Source of the DNA: an uncultured Planctomycetaceae bacterium
GTDB taxonomy: Bacteria; Planctomycetota; Planctomycetia; Pirellulales; UBA1268
Assembly: GCA_937926325.1 (NCBI GenBank)
Contig: CALAZQ010000036.1
Span: 1 to 7,165, forward strand
Length of the DNA: 7,165 nt
Reading direction: 5' to 3'
Part shown: piece by piece, positions 1-6,298 of the stretch
How positions within the stretch are numbered: position 1 is the stretch's first letter
Layout of the letters: each line of letters opens with the position of its first letter
Program-made: the position numbers and the translations under genes
Notes under the pieces: model-generated
What the model saw: only the letters and a program-made list of their open reading frames with translations
What the model was told of the DNA's origin: nothing
The model's database searches: none

Positions 1-870
1 CTCGTCAACCGCGACACCCGCGTCATCTGTCAGGGCATCACCGGCAAGGTCGGTGAGTTTCACACCCGGGGCTGCTTGGAATACGGCACCCGCATGGTTG
101 GCGGTGTGACGCCGGGTAAGGGGGGCGAGACGGTGGCCGATCTGCCCGTCTTCAACACCGTGGCCGAAGCCCGGGACGCCACTGGGGCCAACGCCACGAT
201 GATCTTCGTGCCACCTCCGTTCGCGGCCGATGCGATCCTCGAGGCGGTCGCCGCCGGCATCGAACTGGTCATCGCCATCACCGAGGGCATTCCGGTGCTC
301 GACATGGCCCGGGTGATGCCGGTCGTCGAGCAGTCGCAGAGCCGGTTGATCGGCCCCAACTGCCCCGGCGTGATCACGCCGGGTGAGTGCAAGATCGGCA
401 TCATGCCCGGCTACATCCACACCCCCGGCCATGTCGGCGTGATGAGCCGCTCCGGCACGCTGACCTACGAGGCGGTCTGGCAGCTGACCCAACTCGGCCA
501 CGGCCAGAGCACCTGCGTCGGCCTTGGGGGCGACCCGCTGGTCGGTTCGAGCTTCATCGACATCCTGAAACTCTTCGAGGCCGACCCCGACACCCATGCG
601 ATTCTGATGATGGGGGAAATCGGTGGCTCGGCCGAGGAAGAGGCGGCAGCCTACGTGAAGGAGCATGTCACCAAACCGGTGGCGGCCTTCATTGCCGGTC
701 GGACAGCGCCCCCCGGCAAGCGGATGGGCCATGCCGGGGCGATCATCTCCGGCGGCAAGGGCACAGCCGAGGCCAAGCTGGAGGCCCTCCGCGATGCTGG
801 CATTGAGATCGCCGAAAGCCCCGCCGACATGGGGGCGGCCATGGCCCGGGCGATCGACCGCCGCGGCTGA
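1..870 (+). CDS. sucD: Succinyl-CoA synthetase (ADP/GDP-forming), alpha subunit, 5' end cut by window edge
   Basis: This TCA-cycle enzyme subunit binds CoA and carries the phosphohistidine in the reversible conversion of succinyl-CoA to succinate with ATP or GTP formation; it works in the cytoplasm with the beta subunit SucC. The reading frame is open from base 1 and gives 289 residues before TGA. Aligned by eye with E. coli SucD (289 aa), about three N-terminal codons are missing. Visible family signatures are the CoA-binding segment [14 protein letters not shown] near the start, [56 protein letters not shown] and the catalytic KRMGHAGAI. The active-site histidine is codon 244 of the visible frame (bases 730-732), matching E. 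coli His246. No frameshift or missing key residue is seen. sucC is expected immediately upstream, outside the window. Identification is very secure; only the true start is unseen. Confidence 0.97.
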   Translation, partial: LVNRDTRVICQGITGKVGEFHTRGCLEYGTRMVGGVTPGKGGETVADLPVFNTVAEARDATGANATMIFVPPPFAADAILEAVAAGIELVIAITEGIPVLDMARVMPVVEQSQSRLIGPNCPGVITPGECKIGIMPGYIHTPGHVGVMSRSGTLTYEAVWQLTQLGHGQSTCVGLGGDPLVGSSFIDILKLFEADPDTHAILMMGEIGGSAEEEAAAYVKEHVTKPVAAFIAGRTAPPGKRMGHAGAIISGGKGTAEAKLEALRDAGIEIAESPADMGAAMARAIDRRG

Positions 871-879
871 GCGATTCCG

Positions 880-893
880 GTCAGCCGGCTGAC
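880..893. terminator. Perfect 14-bp palindrome just after the sucD stop, possible weak terminator
   Basis: The sequence GTCAGCCGGCTGAC reads the same on both strands and starts 10 bases after the sucD stop codon. As RNA it could form a 5-bp stem with a CCGG loop. No T-run follows, so a classic intrinsic terminator is not supported. A protein-binding palindrome is an equally good reading. Confidence 0.25.
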
Positions 894-933
894 GCGTGAT
901 CTCGTCTTGGTATTGCCGGTTGGTACGCCAGCC

Positions 934-1072
934 GTTCGGGGCTGCCACTGCCCACTCGCTGGACGTTCACTCCGGCCATCCTTGGCCTTCGTTCACTGCC
1001 CGTCCGCGGCGCTTCGCCCTCCGGGCTACGCTTGCTTCCGGAGCTCGCTCGTGGGCATGGGCAGCCCCGAAC
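934..1072. repeat. 139-base unit bounded by a 22-base imperfect inverted repeat
   Basis: The left arm (934-955, starting GTTCGGGGCTGCC) and the reverse complement of the right arm (1051-1072) agree at 20 of 22 bases; the only difference is an AC/CA swap in the middle. The 95 bases between the arms contain a small hairpin (GGCCA, loop TCCT, TGGCC at 974-987), the word CGTTCACT twice, and a GCCC-TCC-GGGC hairpin near 1016-1026. The layout fits a long structured RNA stem or a small non-autonomous repeat element. Target-site duplications could not be identified. Confidence 0.5.
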
Positions 1073-1102
1073 TCGTTTCAATCGGAGAAACCCACCTGGA
1101 AG

Positions 1103-1122
1103 CCGCCGGCGGGAGCCGGCGG
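1103..1122. repeat. Strong GC hairpin, 8-bp perfect stem with GGGA loop
   Basis: CCGCCGGC, the loop GGGA, then GCCGGCGG form a perfect eight-pair GC stem about 70 bases upstream of the lutA start. No T-run follows on the plus strand. It may be part of the same structured region as the inverted repeat at 934-1072, or a leader element or attenuator of lutA. Confidence 0.45.
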
Positions 1123-1178
1123 ACAGGCTATACGAGTGGCGTGGGGTGGCGCAATCCTCCAACGACCTTCCCGGCGGC

Positions 1179-1184
1179 TACACT
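1179..1184 (+). promoter_or_regulatory. Possible -10-like TACACT directly before lutA (leaderless-type)
   Basis: TACACT fits the TANNNT pattern and ends 7 bases before the lutA ATG. Transcription from it would begin at or next to the start codon. No Shine-Dalgarno-like sequence lies between it and the ATG (TGGTCAC). No good -35 box is visible at the usual distance. This is a weak, short match and remains a suggestion. Confidence 0.25.
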
Positions 1185-1191
1185 TGGTCAC

Positions 1192-1941
1192 ATGAACGTC
1201 GATCTTTTCATTCCCTGCTTTGTCGATCAGATGTCACCGCAGGTCGGCCTGGCGGTGGCGACCGTGCTGGAGCGGCTGGGGCATACCTGCAGCTTTCGCG
1301 AGGCCCAGACCTGCTGCGGGCAGCCGAGTTTCAACGCCGGCTATTGGGATGAGGCCCGCGAGGTGGCGGCCCGGGCGGTTGGCATCTTCGCCGACGCCGA
1401 GGCGGTGGTCGGTCCAAGCGGCTCGTGTGTGGCGATGATGCGGGTCTTCTATCCGCAGTTGCTGGAAGGCACGCCGCACGAGACCGCTGCACTCGACCTG
1501 GCGGCGAAGACCTTTGAGTTTGGTGAGTTCCTGGTCAAAAAGCTGGGTGTCACCGACGTCGGAGCCCGGTTTCCCCACCGGGTGACCTATCACGATGGCT
1601 GCCATGGCCTGCGGGAACTGCGGGTGCGGGATGAGCCGCGGCAGCTGCTGGCAGCGGTGAAAGGTCTTGAGCTGGTTGAGTGTGACGAGCCCGAGAGCTG
1701 CTGTGGGTTCGGCGGCCTGTTCAGCGTCAAGTTCCCGATGATCTCAACGGCGATGGCCGAGGTGAAGGGTGGGTCGCTCGCCCGCACCGACTGCGACTAC
1801 ATCGTGTCGAGCGATCCCAGCTGCCAGCTGCAGCTTGACGGCTGGCTGTCGCGGCAGACGACCACCGCCGGTGGCCGAAAGGTTCGCACCGTCCACTTGG
1901 CTGAAGTTTTGGCCGGCACGGTTGAGAGCCAGTCGGCCTGA
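1192..1941 (+). CDS. lutA: LutA-type (LldE) Fe-S oxidoreductase subunit, lactate utilisation
   Basis: This is a 249-residue cytoplasmic Fe-S subunit of the LutABC complex, which oxidises L-lactate to pyruvate where the family has been characterised (Bacillus LutA, Shewanella LldE). It has the two cysteine-rich CCG (DUF224) domains typical of the family. The first uses C9, C41-C42-G43 (TCCGQPSFNAGY) and C79. The second uses C137 (YHDGCHGLREL), C170-C171-G172 (SCCGFGGLFSVK) and C211. This pattern is shared with HdrB-like proteins, but the length and the FNAGY and GFGGLFSVK stretches fit LutA. ATG 1192 is chosen because family similarity begins there (MNVDLFIPCF); an in-frame TTG at 907 would add 95 unrelated residues translated from repeats. 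No clear ribosome binding site precedes it. The gene stands alone, converges on the CvpA-like gene with a 23-base gap, and is about 2.9 kb from lutBC. The exact 2-hydroxy acid oxidised here is inferred. Confidence 0.9.
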   Translation: MNVDLFIPCFVDQMSPQVGLAVATVLERLGHTCSFREAQTCCGQPSFNAGYWDEAREVAARAVGIFADAEAVVGPSGSCVAMMRVFYPQLLEGTPHETAALDLAAKTFEFGEFLVKKLGVTDVGARFPHRVTYHDGCHGLRELRVRDEPRQLLAAVKGLELVECDEPESCCGFGGLFSVKFPMISTAMAEVKGGSLARTDCDYIVSSDPSCQLQLDGWLSRQTTTAGGRKVRTVHLAEVLAGTVESQSA

Positions 1942-1964
1942 GACCAGCCGGGCAAAGCTCACAT

Positions 1965-2948
1965 TCACTCTGAGCCAGGTTTGCCTTCACCAGCCGCTTC
2001 TGCTGCATCACCGGTCGCCGCTGCGTCAGTGACGCTTTCAATATCGTCCCAGGTGGCTTCCACCAGCTTCCAGCGTTCCCACTGGTTGCGACGATACCGT
2101 TGCTGCAGGCCGACGAAGAAGCTCTCCTTTTGCCCGACGTAGCGGTGGTCAGGAAAGGTCTTGGGCCGCCAGAGGGCGGCCTTGGTGAACTGCCCATCAG
2201 CCAAGAGGTCAAGATAAGGCTCACCCTTGTCCCAGTCACCATTGCCGTTGAGGTCGGCAAAGGGCTCGCTGAGGATGTTCGGTGGCGGCGGTTTGAATTC
2301 GGGTGGCGGTGAGCCGTCAGCAGGTGGTTCCGGCGGCTGCTGCTTTTCCGGATAGTTCCGTTTCCCCGTCTCCTCGTCGGTGGTCACCACCTTCCAGCCG
2401 TCTCCAGCGGTGGCGACCGCGTCGCCCTCCAGCAGAATGTTCCGCTGGGCCGTGTCAGGGACCGCCACGCGGGCGAAGGTCCGCAGCACTCCGCCGCCAA
2501 GGTCGAACCGCAGTGCTGTCGGGTCGAGCCGCAGGCTCTCTGGCAGGGGCATGATCGACAGGGCCACCAGCACCGTCCCCGCCACGATGATGCCGGCAAT
2601 GCCACCGAGCAGTCCGCCCCCCACTTTTTCAATGATCGGCTCGAACTCCACGGCATCGGCCCGCACATAGTGCCCGATCAGCAGCCGCAGTGCCACGGCG
2701 ATGCCGACGGCAAGCATGCCGAAGGCGGCGGGGAAGGCGAAGATCGGCGGCATGTCGAGTGAGACCAGCAGCCCGGCGAACGGCTGGGCAAAGCCAAGTG
2801 CCACCACAACGGTGACCAGCGCGTGCATGGCTATCAGGGTGGCCGCGAACAGCCCACTGCTCGCCCCGAAAACAGCCAGCCCCAGCACGATCCCGATCAC
2901 GATCAGATCGCCGAGAGTCTGCATCAATCCTGCCACGGGCATGGTCAT
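1965..2948 (-). CDS. CvpA-like membrane protein with proline-rich linker and an EF-hand-like loop
   Basis: This 327-residue protein has a CvpA-like hydrophobic N-terminal half and a soluble C-terminal half. Predicted membrane segments by eye lie at about residues 14-33, 35-55, 68-90 and 112-133, with glycine-rich stretches typical of the CvpA family. After them come a polar region (140-200), a proline-rich linker (about 205-224), and a 12-residue loop, DLNGNGDWDKGE (232-243). That loop has D, N, N, D, D and E at EF-hand positions 1, 3, 5, 7, 9 and 12 and Gly at position 6. A Trp/Arg-rich stretch (about 260-300) and an Ala/Gly/Glu tail follow. E. coli CvpA is much shorter and lacks such a tail. 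Basic residues between helices 3 and 4 suggest the C-terminal half faces outward. The start has a well-placed AGGAAA site. The gene follows the ATPase gene by 25 bases, so the two are probably co-transcribed. Function is unknown. Confidence 0.8.
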   Translation of the reverse strand: MTMPVAGLMQTLGDLIVIGIVLGLAVFGASSGLFAATLIAMHALVTVVVALGFAQPFAGLLVSLDMPPIFAFPAAFGMLAVGIAVALRLLIGHYVRADAVEFEPIIEKVGGGLLGGIAGIIVAGTVLVALSIMPLPESLRLDPTALRFDLGGGVLRTFARVAVPDTAQRNILLEGDAVATAGDGWKVVTTDEETGKRNYPEKQQPPEPPADGSPPPEFKPPPPNILSEPFADLNGNGDWDKGEPYLDLLADGQFTKAALWRPKTFPDHRYVGQKESFFVGLQQRYRRNQWERWKLVEATWDDIESVTDAAATGDAAEAAGEGKPGSE

Positions 2949-2955
2949 TGCTTGG

Positions 2956-2961
2956 TTTCCT
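2956..2961 (-). promoter_or_regulatory. Ribosome binding site of the CvpA-like gene
   Basis: On the minus strand AGGAAA lies 7 bases before ATG 2948. The spacing favours this start over the second ATG two codons downstream. It is the only clear Shine-Dalgarno-like site before any gene start in the window. Confidence 0.6.
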
Positions 2962-2973
2962 GAATCAGCCGAA

Positions 2974-4620
2974 TCATTTGGCGACCCGCATTACCTCATT
3001 GAGGCTGGTGATGCCGGCGAGCACCTTCTGCACCCCCGACTGCTTGAGCGTCTTCATGCCGGCCTTGCGGGCCGCATTGCGAATATCCTGGATCGACGGC
3101 CGGCCGACGAGCAGGTCGCGAATCTCATTGTTGACCACCAGCAATTCATGAATGCCGGTGCGGCCGCGATAGCCCGATTCGTTACAGGACTGGCAGCCGA
3201 CTTCCTTGTAGAGCGTGACCTCCTTGCCAGCCGGCACACCCAGCTTGGACAGAAAATCGGGCGCCGGCGTATAGGCCTCTTTGCACCGCTTGCAGAGCAC
3301 CCGCACCAGTCGCTGGGCCAGCACGGCGGTCACGGCCGACTGGATCAGCGTGGTGTCGATGCCGATGTCGAGCAGCCGGGTGACGGTGGTCGCCGAGTCG
3401 TTCGCGTGCAGCGTGGTGAAGACAAAGTGACCGGTCAGAGCCGCCTGCATCGCGATTTCGGCGGTCTCCTTGTCGCGGACTTCGCCCACCAGGATCACGT
3501 CGGGGTCCTGCCGCAGCGTTGAGCGGAGAATCTTGGCAAAGGTCAGGTCGGCCGCCACATTGACCGCCGTCTGTGAGATGTTGTCGAGCCGGTACTCGAT
3601 CGGATCTTCAATCGTGACGATGTTGCGAGAGAAAACGTCGATCTCGCCTAGGGCCGAATAGAGCGTGGTCGTCTTTCCTGACCCGGTCGGCCCACAGACG
3701 ATCAGCATGCCGTGCGGCTGGTGGATGATCTGTCGCATCTGCTTGACGACCGACTGGCTCATGCCGATCCCTTCAAGCCCCTGCTTGACGATCGCCCCGT
3801 CCGAGTCGAGCATCCGCAGGGCCATCTTCTCACCGAAGTTGGTCGGTCCCGAGGCAGCCCGGACATCGAACTTACGGCCCTTGTAGAGCACGGCAAAGGT
3901 GCCGTCCTGGGGCCGGCGGCGTTCGGCGATGTCCATGTCGGCCAGCACCTTCAGGGCCGAAACAGTCGAACGGCCGTCAGCCGCAAAGAAGGTGGTGACG
4001 TTCTGCATCACCCCGTCGATCCGGCAACGAACATTCAGTTCTTCGGCACTCTTGGGGTCAAAGTGGACGTCCGTGGCTCCCATTTTGATGATCTTGCCGA
4101 ACAGGTCGCGGACCCGTTTGATCGCCTTCGAGGCCTCGCGGTCAAGGAAGCCGTCTTGGCCATCGATGGGGCTGCCATCCTTTTTCAGCAGAATGACCTC
4201 ACTTTTTTTCCCCCCACTCACCAGTGGTGCGGTGGTCTTGTTCAGCAGCTTCTTGACGCTGTCGCCGATACCCAGCTTGTTGGCAATGACCAGTAGCGCC
4301 TGGCGGGCGAAGTAGACGCTGAAAATCCGTTCCTGCGACGGGGCCTTTTTGTCACGGATGACGATGTAGCCGACCAGCCCGGCAGGAAACGCCAGCCAGA
4401 ACAGCGGCAACATTCCCAGCCCCCACTGAAAGCTTGCCAGCAGGAGGACCGCCCCGGCTGCCACAAAGCCGATCGACCAGGGCATCGATTTGCCGAGGAT
4501 GCTCTCGGCGTCAGTTTCCACCCACATGCAGACGGCTCCCCAGGCCAGGCAGAGCAGCAGCCACGAGCCACCGACCCAGAGCAGTCGATCGACAGCGGCG
4601 GGGGAGAGTAGTTCTTCCAT
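2974..4620 (-). CDS. GspE/PilB-type secretion ATPase with three N-terminal membrane segments
   Basis: This 548-residue protein belongs to the GspE/PilB/PulE hexameric ATPases that power type II secretion and type IV pilus assembly. The C-terminal ATPase core is complete: ASD-like box GATDVHFDP (181-189), Walker A GPTGSGKT (310-317, K316), Asp box TIEDPIEYRLD (336-346), Walker B DVILVGE (374-380, E380), His box TTLHANDSATTVTRL (402-416) and the zinc tetracysteine C443-x2-C446 and C476-x2-C479. The N-terminus is unusual. In place of the MshEN (GSPII_E N) domain there are three hydrophobic segments (about 13-34, 48-66, 69-88) followed by a basic stretch (RDKKAPSQER), which predicts a membrane anchor with the ATPase in the cytoplasm. 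The CvpA-like gene follows 25 bases downstream. No GspF/PilC, pilin or other secretion gene is in the window. The ribosome binding site is weak (CGGA about 9 bases upstream). The family call is secure; the machine it drives is unknown. Confidence 0.93.
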   Translation of the reverse strand: MEELLSPAAVDRLLWVGGSWLLLCLAWGAVCMWVETDAESILGKSMPWSIGFVAAGAVLLLASFQWGLGMLPLFWLAFPAGLVGYIVIRDKKAPSQERIFSVYFARQALLVIANKLGIGDSVKKLLNKTTAPLVSGGKKSEVILLKKDGSPIDGQDGFLDREASKAIKRVRDLFGKIIKMGATDVHFDPKSAEELNVRCRIDGVMQNVTTFFAADGRSTVSALKVLADMDIAERRRPQDGTFAVLYKGRKFDVRAASGPTNFGEKMALRMLDSDGAIVKQGLEGIGMSQSVVKQMRQIIHQPHGMLIVCGPTGSGKTTTLYSALGEIDVFSRNIVTIEDPIEYRLDNISQTAVNVAADLTFAKILRSTLRQDPDVILVGEVRDKETAEIAMQAALTGHFVFTTLHANDSATTVTRLLDIGIDTTLIQSAVTAVLAQRLVRVLCKRCKEAYTPAPDFLSKLGVPAGKEVTLYKEVGCQSCNESGYRGRTGIHELLVVNNEIRDLLVGRPSIQDIRNAARKAGMKTLKQSGVQKVLAGITSLNEVMRVAK

Positions 4621-4704
4621 TGGTGTTCCGTCTGCATCGCGTCGGCCCGATCGAGCCGCGCAGGAGGCTGGCGAAGGAGATACCCCTCGTTTTACCGAGA
4701 AGAA

Positions 4705-4729
4705 TTGGGCAACGCCAAGCGTTGCCCGA
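4705..4729. promoter_or_regulatory. 25-base dyad, candidate operator in the divergent promoter region
   Basis: GGGCAACGC and GCGTTGCCC form a perfect 9-bp inverted repeat around CAA. Outward it extends by a T-G wobble and a T-A pair, giving an 11-pair stem as RNA. It lies 88 bases before lutB and 85 bases before the ATPase start, between divergent genes. A terminator for either is therefore unlikely, and a regulator-binding site for one or both promoters is the better reading. A dispersed intergenic palindrome is the main alternative. Confidence 0.45.
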
Positions 4730-4804
4730 AATCGCCCGGCGACATGGTGGTTTTTCTCCTGCCGTATCGTTCAACCTAAGACTGCGATCCTAGCTGACCG
4801 TGGC

Positions 4805-4810
4805 TATGAT
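4805..4810 (+). promoter_or_regulatory. -10-like TATGAT directly before lutB (leaderless-type)
   Basis: TATGAT matches the bacterial -10 consensus at five of six bases and ends 6 bases before the chosen lutB ATG. A transcript from it would start at about the A of the start codon. No Shine-Dalgarno site is present in the intervening GAAGTA. No strong -35 box is seen 16-18 bases upstream. It is supported mainly by its similar placement to the element before lutA. Confidence 0.3.
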
Positions 4811-4816
4811 GAAGTA

Positions 4817-6274
4817 ATGGCAACTGTCTCACCACCACCGGTTTCCGCGCGGCCACCCTCCGGTGATGGGGCTGGCGAACCACCGGCAAGTACCGCCAAA
4901 AGACGGTTCCTGAGCGATGCCGCCGCCCATGTCCGCGACCTGGGCCACCGGCTCTTTGTCCGCAAGGCGCTCGGGGGTTATTACGTCAATCGCGACGCCC
5001 ACAAAGCCCGCTATCGCGACTGGGAGCATGCCCGTGACGCGGCCAGCCTGGCAAAGTGGTCGGCGGTCAATCGGCTGCATGAACTGCTGCCGCAGTTCGT
5101 GGCCAACTTCGAGGCGGGGGGCGGTCAGGTCCACTGGGCCCGCGACGCTGCCGAGGCCCGGGAGATCATCCTGCAGCTGGTCCGTGAGGCCGGTGCCAAG
5201 GCAATTGTCAAAAGCAAGTGCATGACCAGCGAAGAGATCCACCTCAACGCCGCCCTCGAGGCCGAAGGCTTCGGCGTAGTGGAGAGCGATCTGGGCGAGT
5301 TCATTCAGCAGCTGCGGGGTGAGCCCCCCTATCACTTTGTCTTCCCCTGCATGCACGTCCGGCGGGAGGAGATCAGCGAACTGTTCAAGGCACACCTTGG
5401 CAGTGAGCCGACCGACAGCCCGGAAGAGCTGACGATGATCGCCCGCCGTTACATGCGGCAGCTTTATGTCGATGCCGACGTCGGCATCACCGGGGCCAAC
5501 TTCCTGGTGGCCGAAACCGGCCAGGTCTCGATTACTGAAAACGAGGGCAACGCCCGGCTGACCGCCGCCCTGCCGCGGGTGCACATCGCCATCTCGGGCA
5601 TTGAAAAGGTCGTGGCCAACCTCGACGACCTGGCGGTGCTGCTGCCGATGTTGGCGACGGCCGGGGCCGGCCAGCCGATGACCTGCTACAACACGCTCTA
5701 CGCGGGCCCCCGCCGTACCGGCGAAGCCGACGGGCCTGAGGCGATGCATCTGGTGCTGCTCGATAACTCACGGACGGCGCTGCTGGCCGATCCAGAGCAG
5801 CGGGATGCCCTCCACTGCATCCGCTGCGGAGCCTGCCTGAACGTCTGCCCGATCTTCAAGAACGTCGGTGGCTTCACCTACGGGACGACGTATCAGGGGC
5901 CGATCGGCAGTGTGATCACACCGCACCTGCGGGGCCTGGCCGACTGGAATCATCTGTCGGGGGCCAGTTCCCTCTGCGGGGCCTGCACCGATGCCTGCCC
6001 CGTGCGGATCGACATCCACCACCATCTGCTGCACAACCGCCGCAACGCCGCCCGCACCTCCCCCAGCCGGCTGGAGCGGCTCGGCCACAAACTGTTTGTG
6101 CAGGTGGCCCGCCGGCCGGGGCTGTTCGCCACCGGCGGCTGGCTATTCCGCCACACGCTGAGTCTGGTCAAACGCCTGAAGCCGCCGCTGCTCAAGCAGT
6201 GGCTCGACACCCGCGACCTTCCGCCCGCCCCGCCCCAGAGCTTCCGGGCCGCCTGGAAAAGCCGCAGACGCTGA
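4817..6274 (+). CDS. lutB: LutB-type (LldF) iron-sulfur LUD-domain protein, lactate utilisation
   Basis: This 485-residue subunit (Bacillus LutB is about 480) is thought to pass electrons from lactate oxidation through its Fe-S clusters within the LutABC complex in the cytoplasm. An N-terminal LUD domain shows IVKSKCMTSEEIHLN (130-144), VESDLGEFIQQL and DVGITGANFLVAETGQVSI (221-239) followed by TENEGN. A ferredoxin-like region carries C334-x2-C337-x2-C340-x3-C344-P and then C387-x2-C390-x3-C394-P; the three-cysteine second motif is normal for LutB. The C-terminal TRDLPPAPPQSFRAAW also fits the family end. ATG 4817 is chosen because upstream in-frame codons run into the promoter region and the ATPase gene. 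The first 27 residues are proline-rich and not conserved in the family. No Shine-Dalgarno site is seen. lutC follows after 24 bases, so the two are probably co-transcribed. The precise 2-hydroxy acid substrate is inferred. Confidence 0.94.
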   Translation: MATVSPPPVSARPPSGDGAGEPPASTAKRRFLSDAAAHVRDLGHRLFVRKALGGYYVNRDAHKARYRDWEHARDAASLAKWSAVNRLHELLPQFVANFEAGGGQVHWARDAAEAREIILQLVREAGAKAIVKSKCMTSEEIHLNAALEAEGFGVVESDLGEFIQQLRGEPPYHFVFPCMHVRREEISELFKAHLGSEPTDSPEELTMIARRYMRQLYVDADVGITGANFLVAETGQVSITENEGNARLTAALPRVHIAISGIEKVVANLDDLAVLLPMLATAGAGQPMTCYNTLYAGPRRTGEADGPEAMHLVLLDNSRTALLADPEQRDALHCIRCGACLNVCPIFKNVGGFTYGTTYQGPIGSVITPHLRGLADWNHLSGASSLCGACTDACPVRIDIHHHLLHNRRNAARTSPSRLERLGHKLFVQVARRPGLFATGGWLFRHTLSLVKRLKPPLLKQWLDTRDLPPAPPQSFRAAWKSRRR

Positions 6275-6298
6275 GTCACCATCCCCCACCCATCCCTC

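Larger units (their letters stand above)
871..1191. other. Non-coding 321-base spacer rich in inverted repeats (sucD-lutA)
   Basis: No convincing gene lies here. The spacer contains a 14-bp perfect palindrome just after sucD (880-893), a 22-base imperfect inverted repeat (934-955 with 1051-1072), a short hairpin within it (974-987), and a strong 8-bp GC hairpin (1103-1122). An eight-base word, CGTTCACT, also occurs twice (964-971 and 990-997). Reading frames run through it on both strands, but their translations are rich in Arg, Ser, Gly and Pro and show no recognisable domain. It could hold a structured RNA, a dispersed intergenic repeat, or simply the lutA leader and the sucD terminator; the sequence alone does not decide. 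Confidence 0.6.
4621..4816. promoter_or_regulatory. Divergent intergenic region between the ATPase gene and lutB
   Basis: These 196 bases separate two genes transcribed away from each other, so they must hold both promoters unless transcription enters from further away. The main visible structure is the 25-base dyad at 4705-4729. On the plus side there is TATGAT 6 bases before lutB. On the minus side a poor TTGGCG/TAAAAC pair with an 18-base gap overlaps the dyad; the match is too weak to call. No gene is seen here. Confidence 0.55.

Noticed and set aside
881..1162. 93-residue minus-strand reading frame in the sucD-lutA spacer
   Set aside because: Its translation is Arg/Ser/Gly/Pro-rich with no domain, and it lies wholly over inverted repeats. 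Most likely a chance frame in GC-rich DNA.
907..1191. In-frame TTG upstream extension of lutA by 95 residues
   Set aside because: The extension translates the inverted-repeat spacer, has no LutA similarity, and family sequence begins exactly at ATG 1192.
1957..1975. Possible bidirectional terminator between the convergent lutA and CvpA-like genes
   Set aside because: Only a 5-bp stem (GCTCA/TGAGC) with a 9-base loop, partly inside the CvpA-like gene's last codons and with no T-run; too weak to call.
2701..3522. 273-residue plus-strand frame opposite the CvpA-like and ATPase genes
   Set aside because: It spans two clear genes on the other strand and their intergenic gap, and the translation has no recognisable motif.
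4490..4816. Upstream in-frame extension of lutB by 109 residues
   Set aside because: It overlaps the start of the divergent ATPase gene and the intergenic dyad and shows no LutB similarity.
4829..5749. 306-residue minus-strand open frame opposite lutB
   Set aside because: It is the antisense shadow of a well-supported lutB frame with many family motifs; its own translation shows no recognisable domain.
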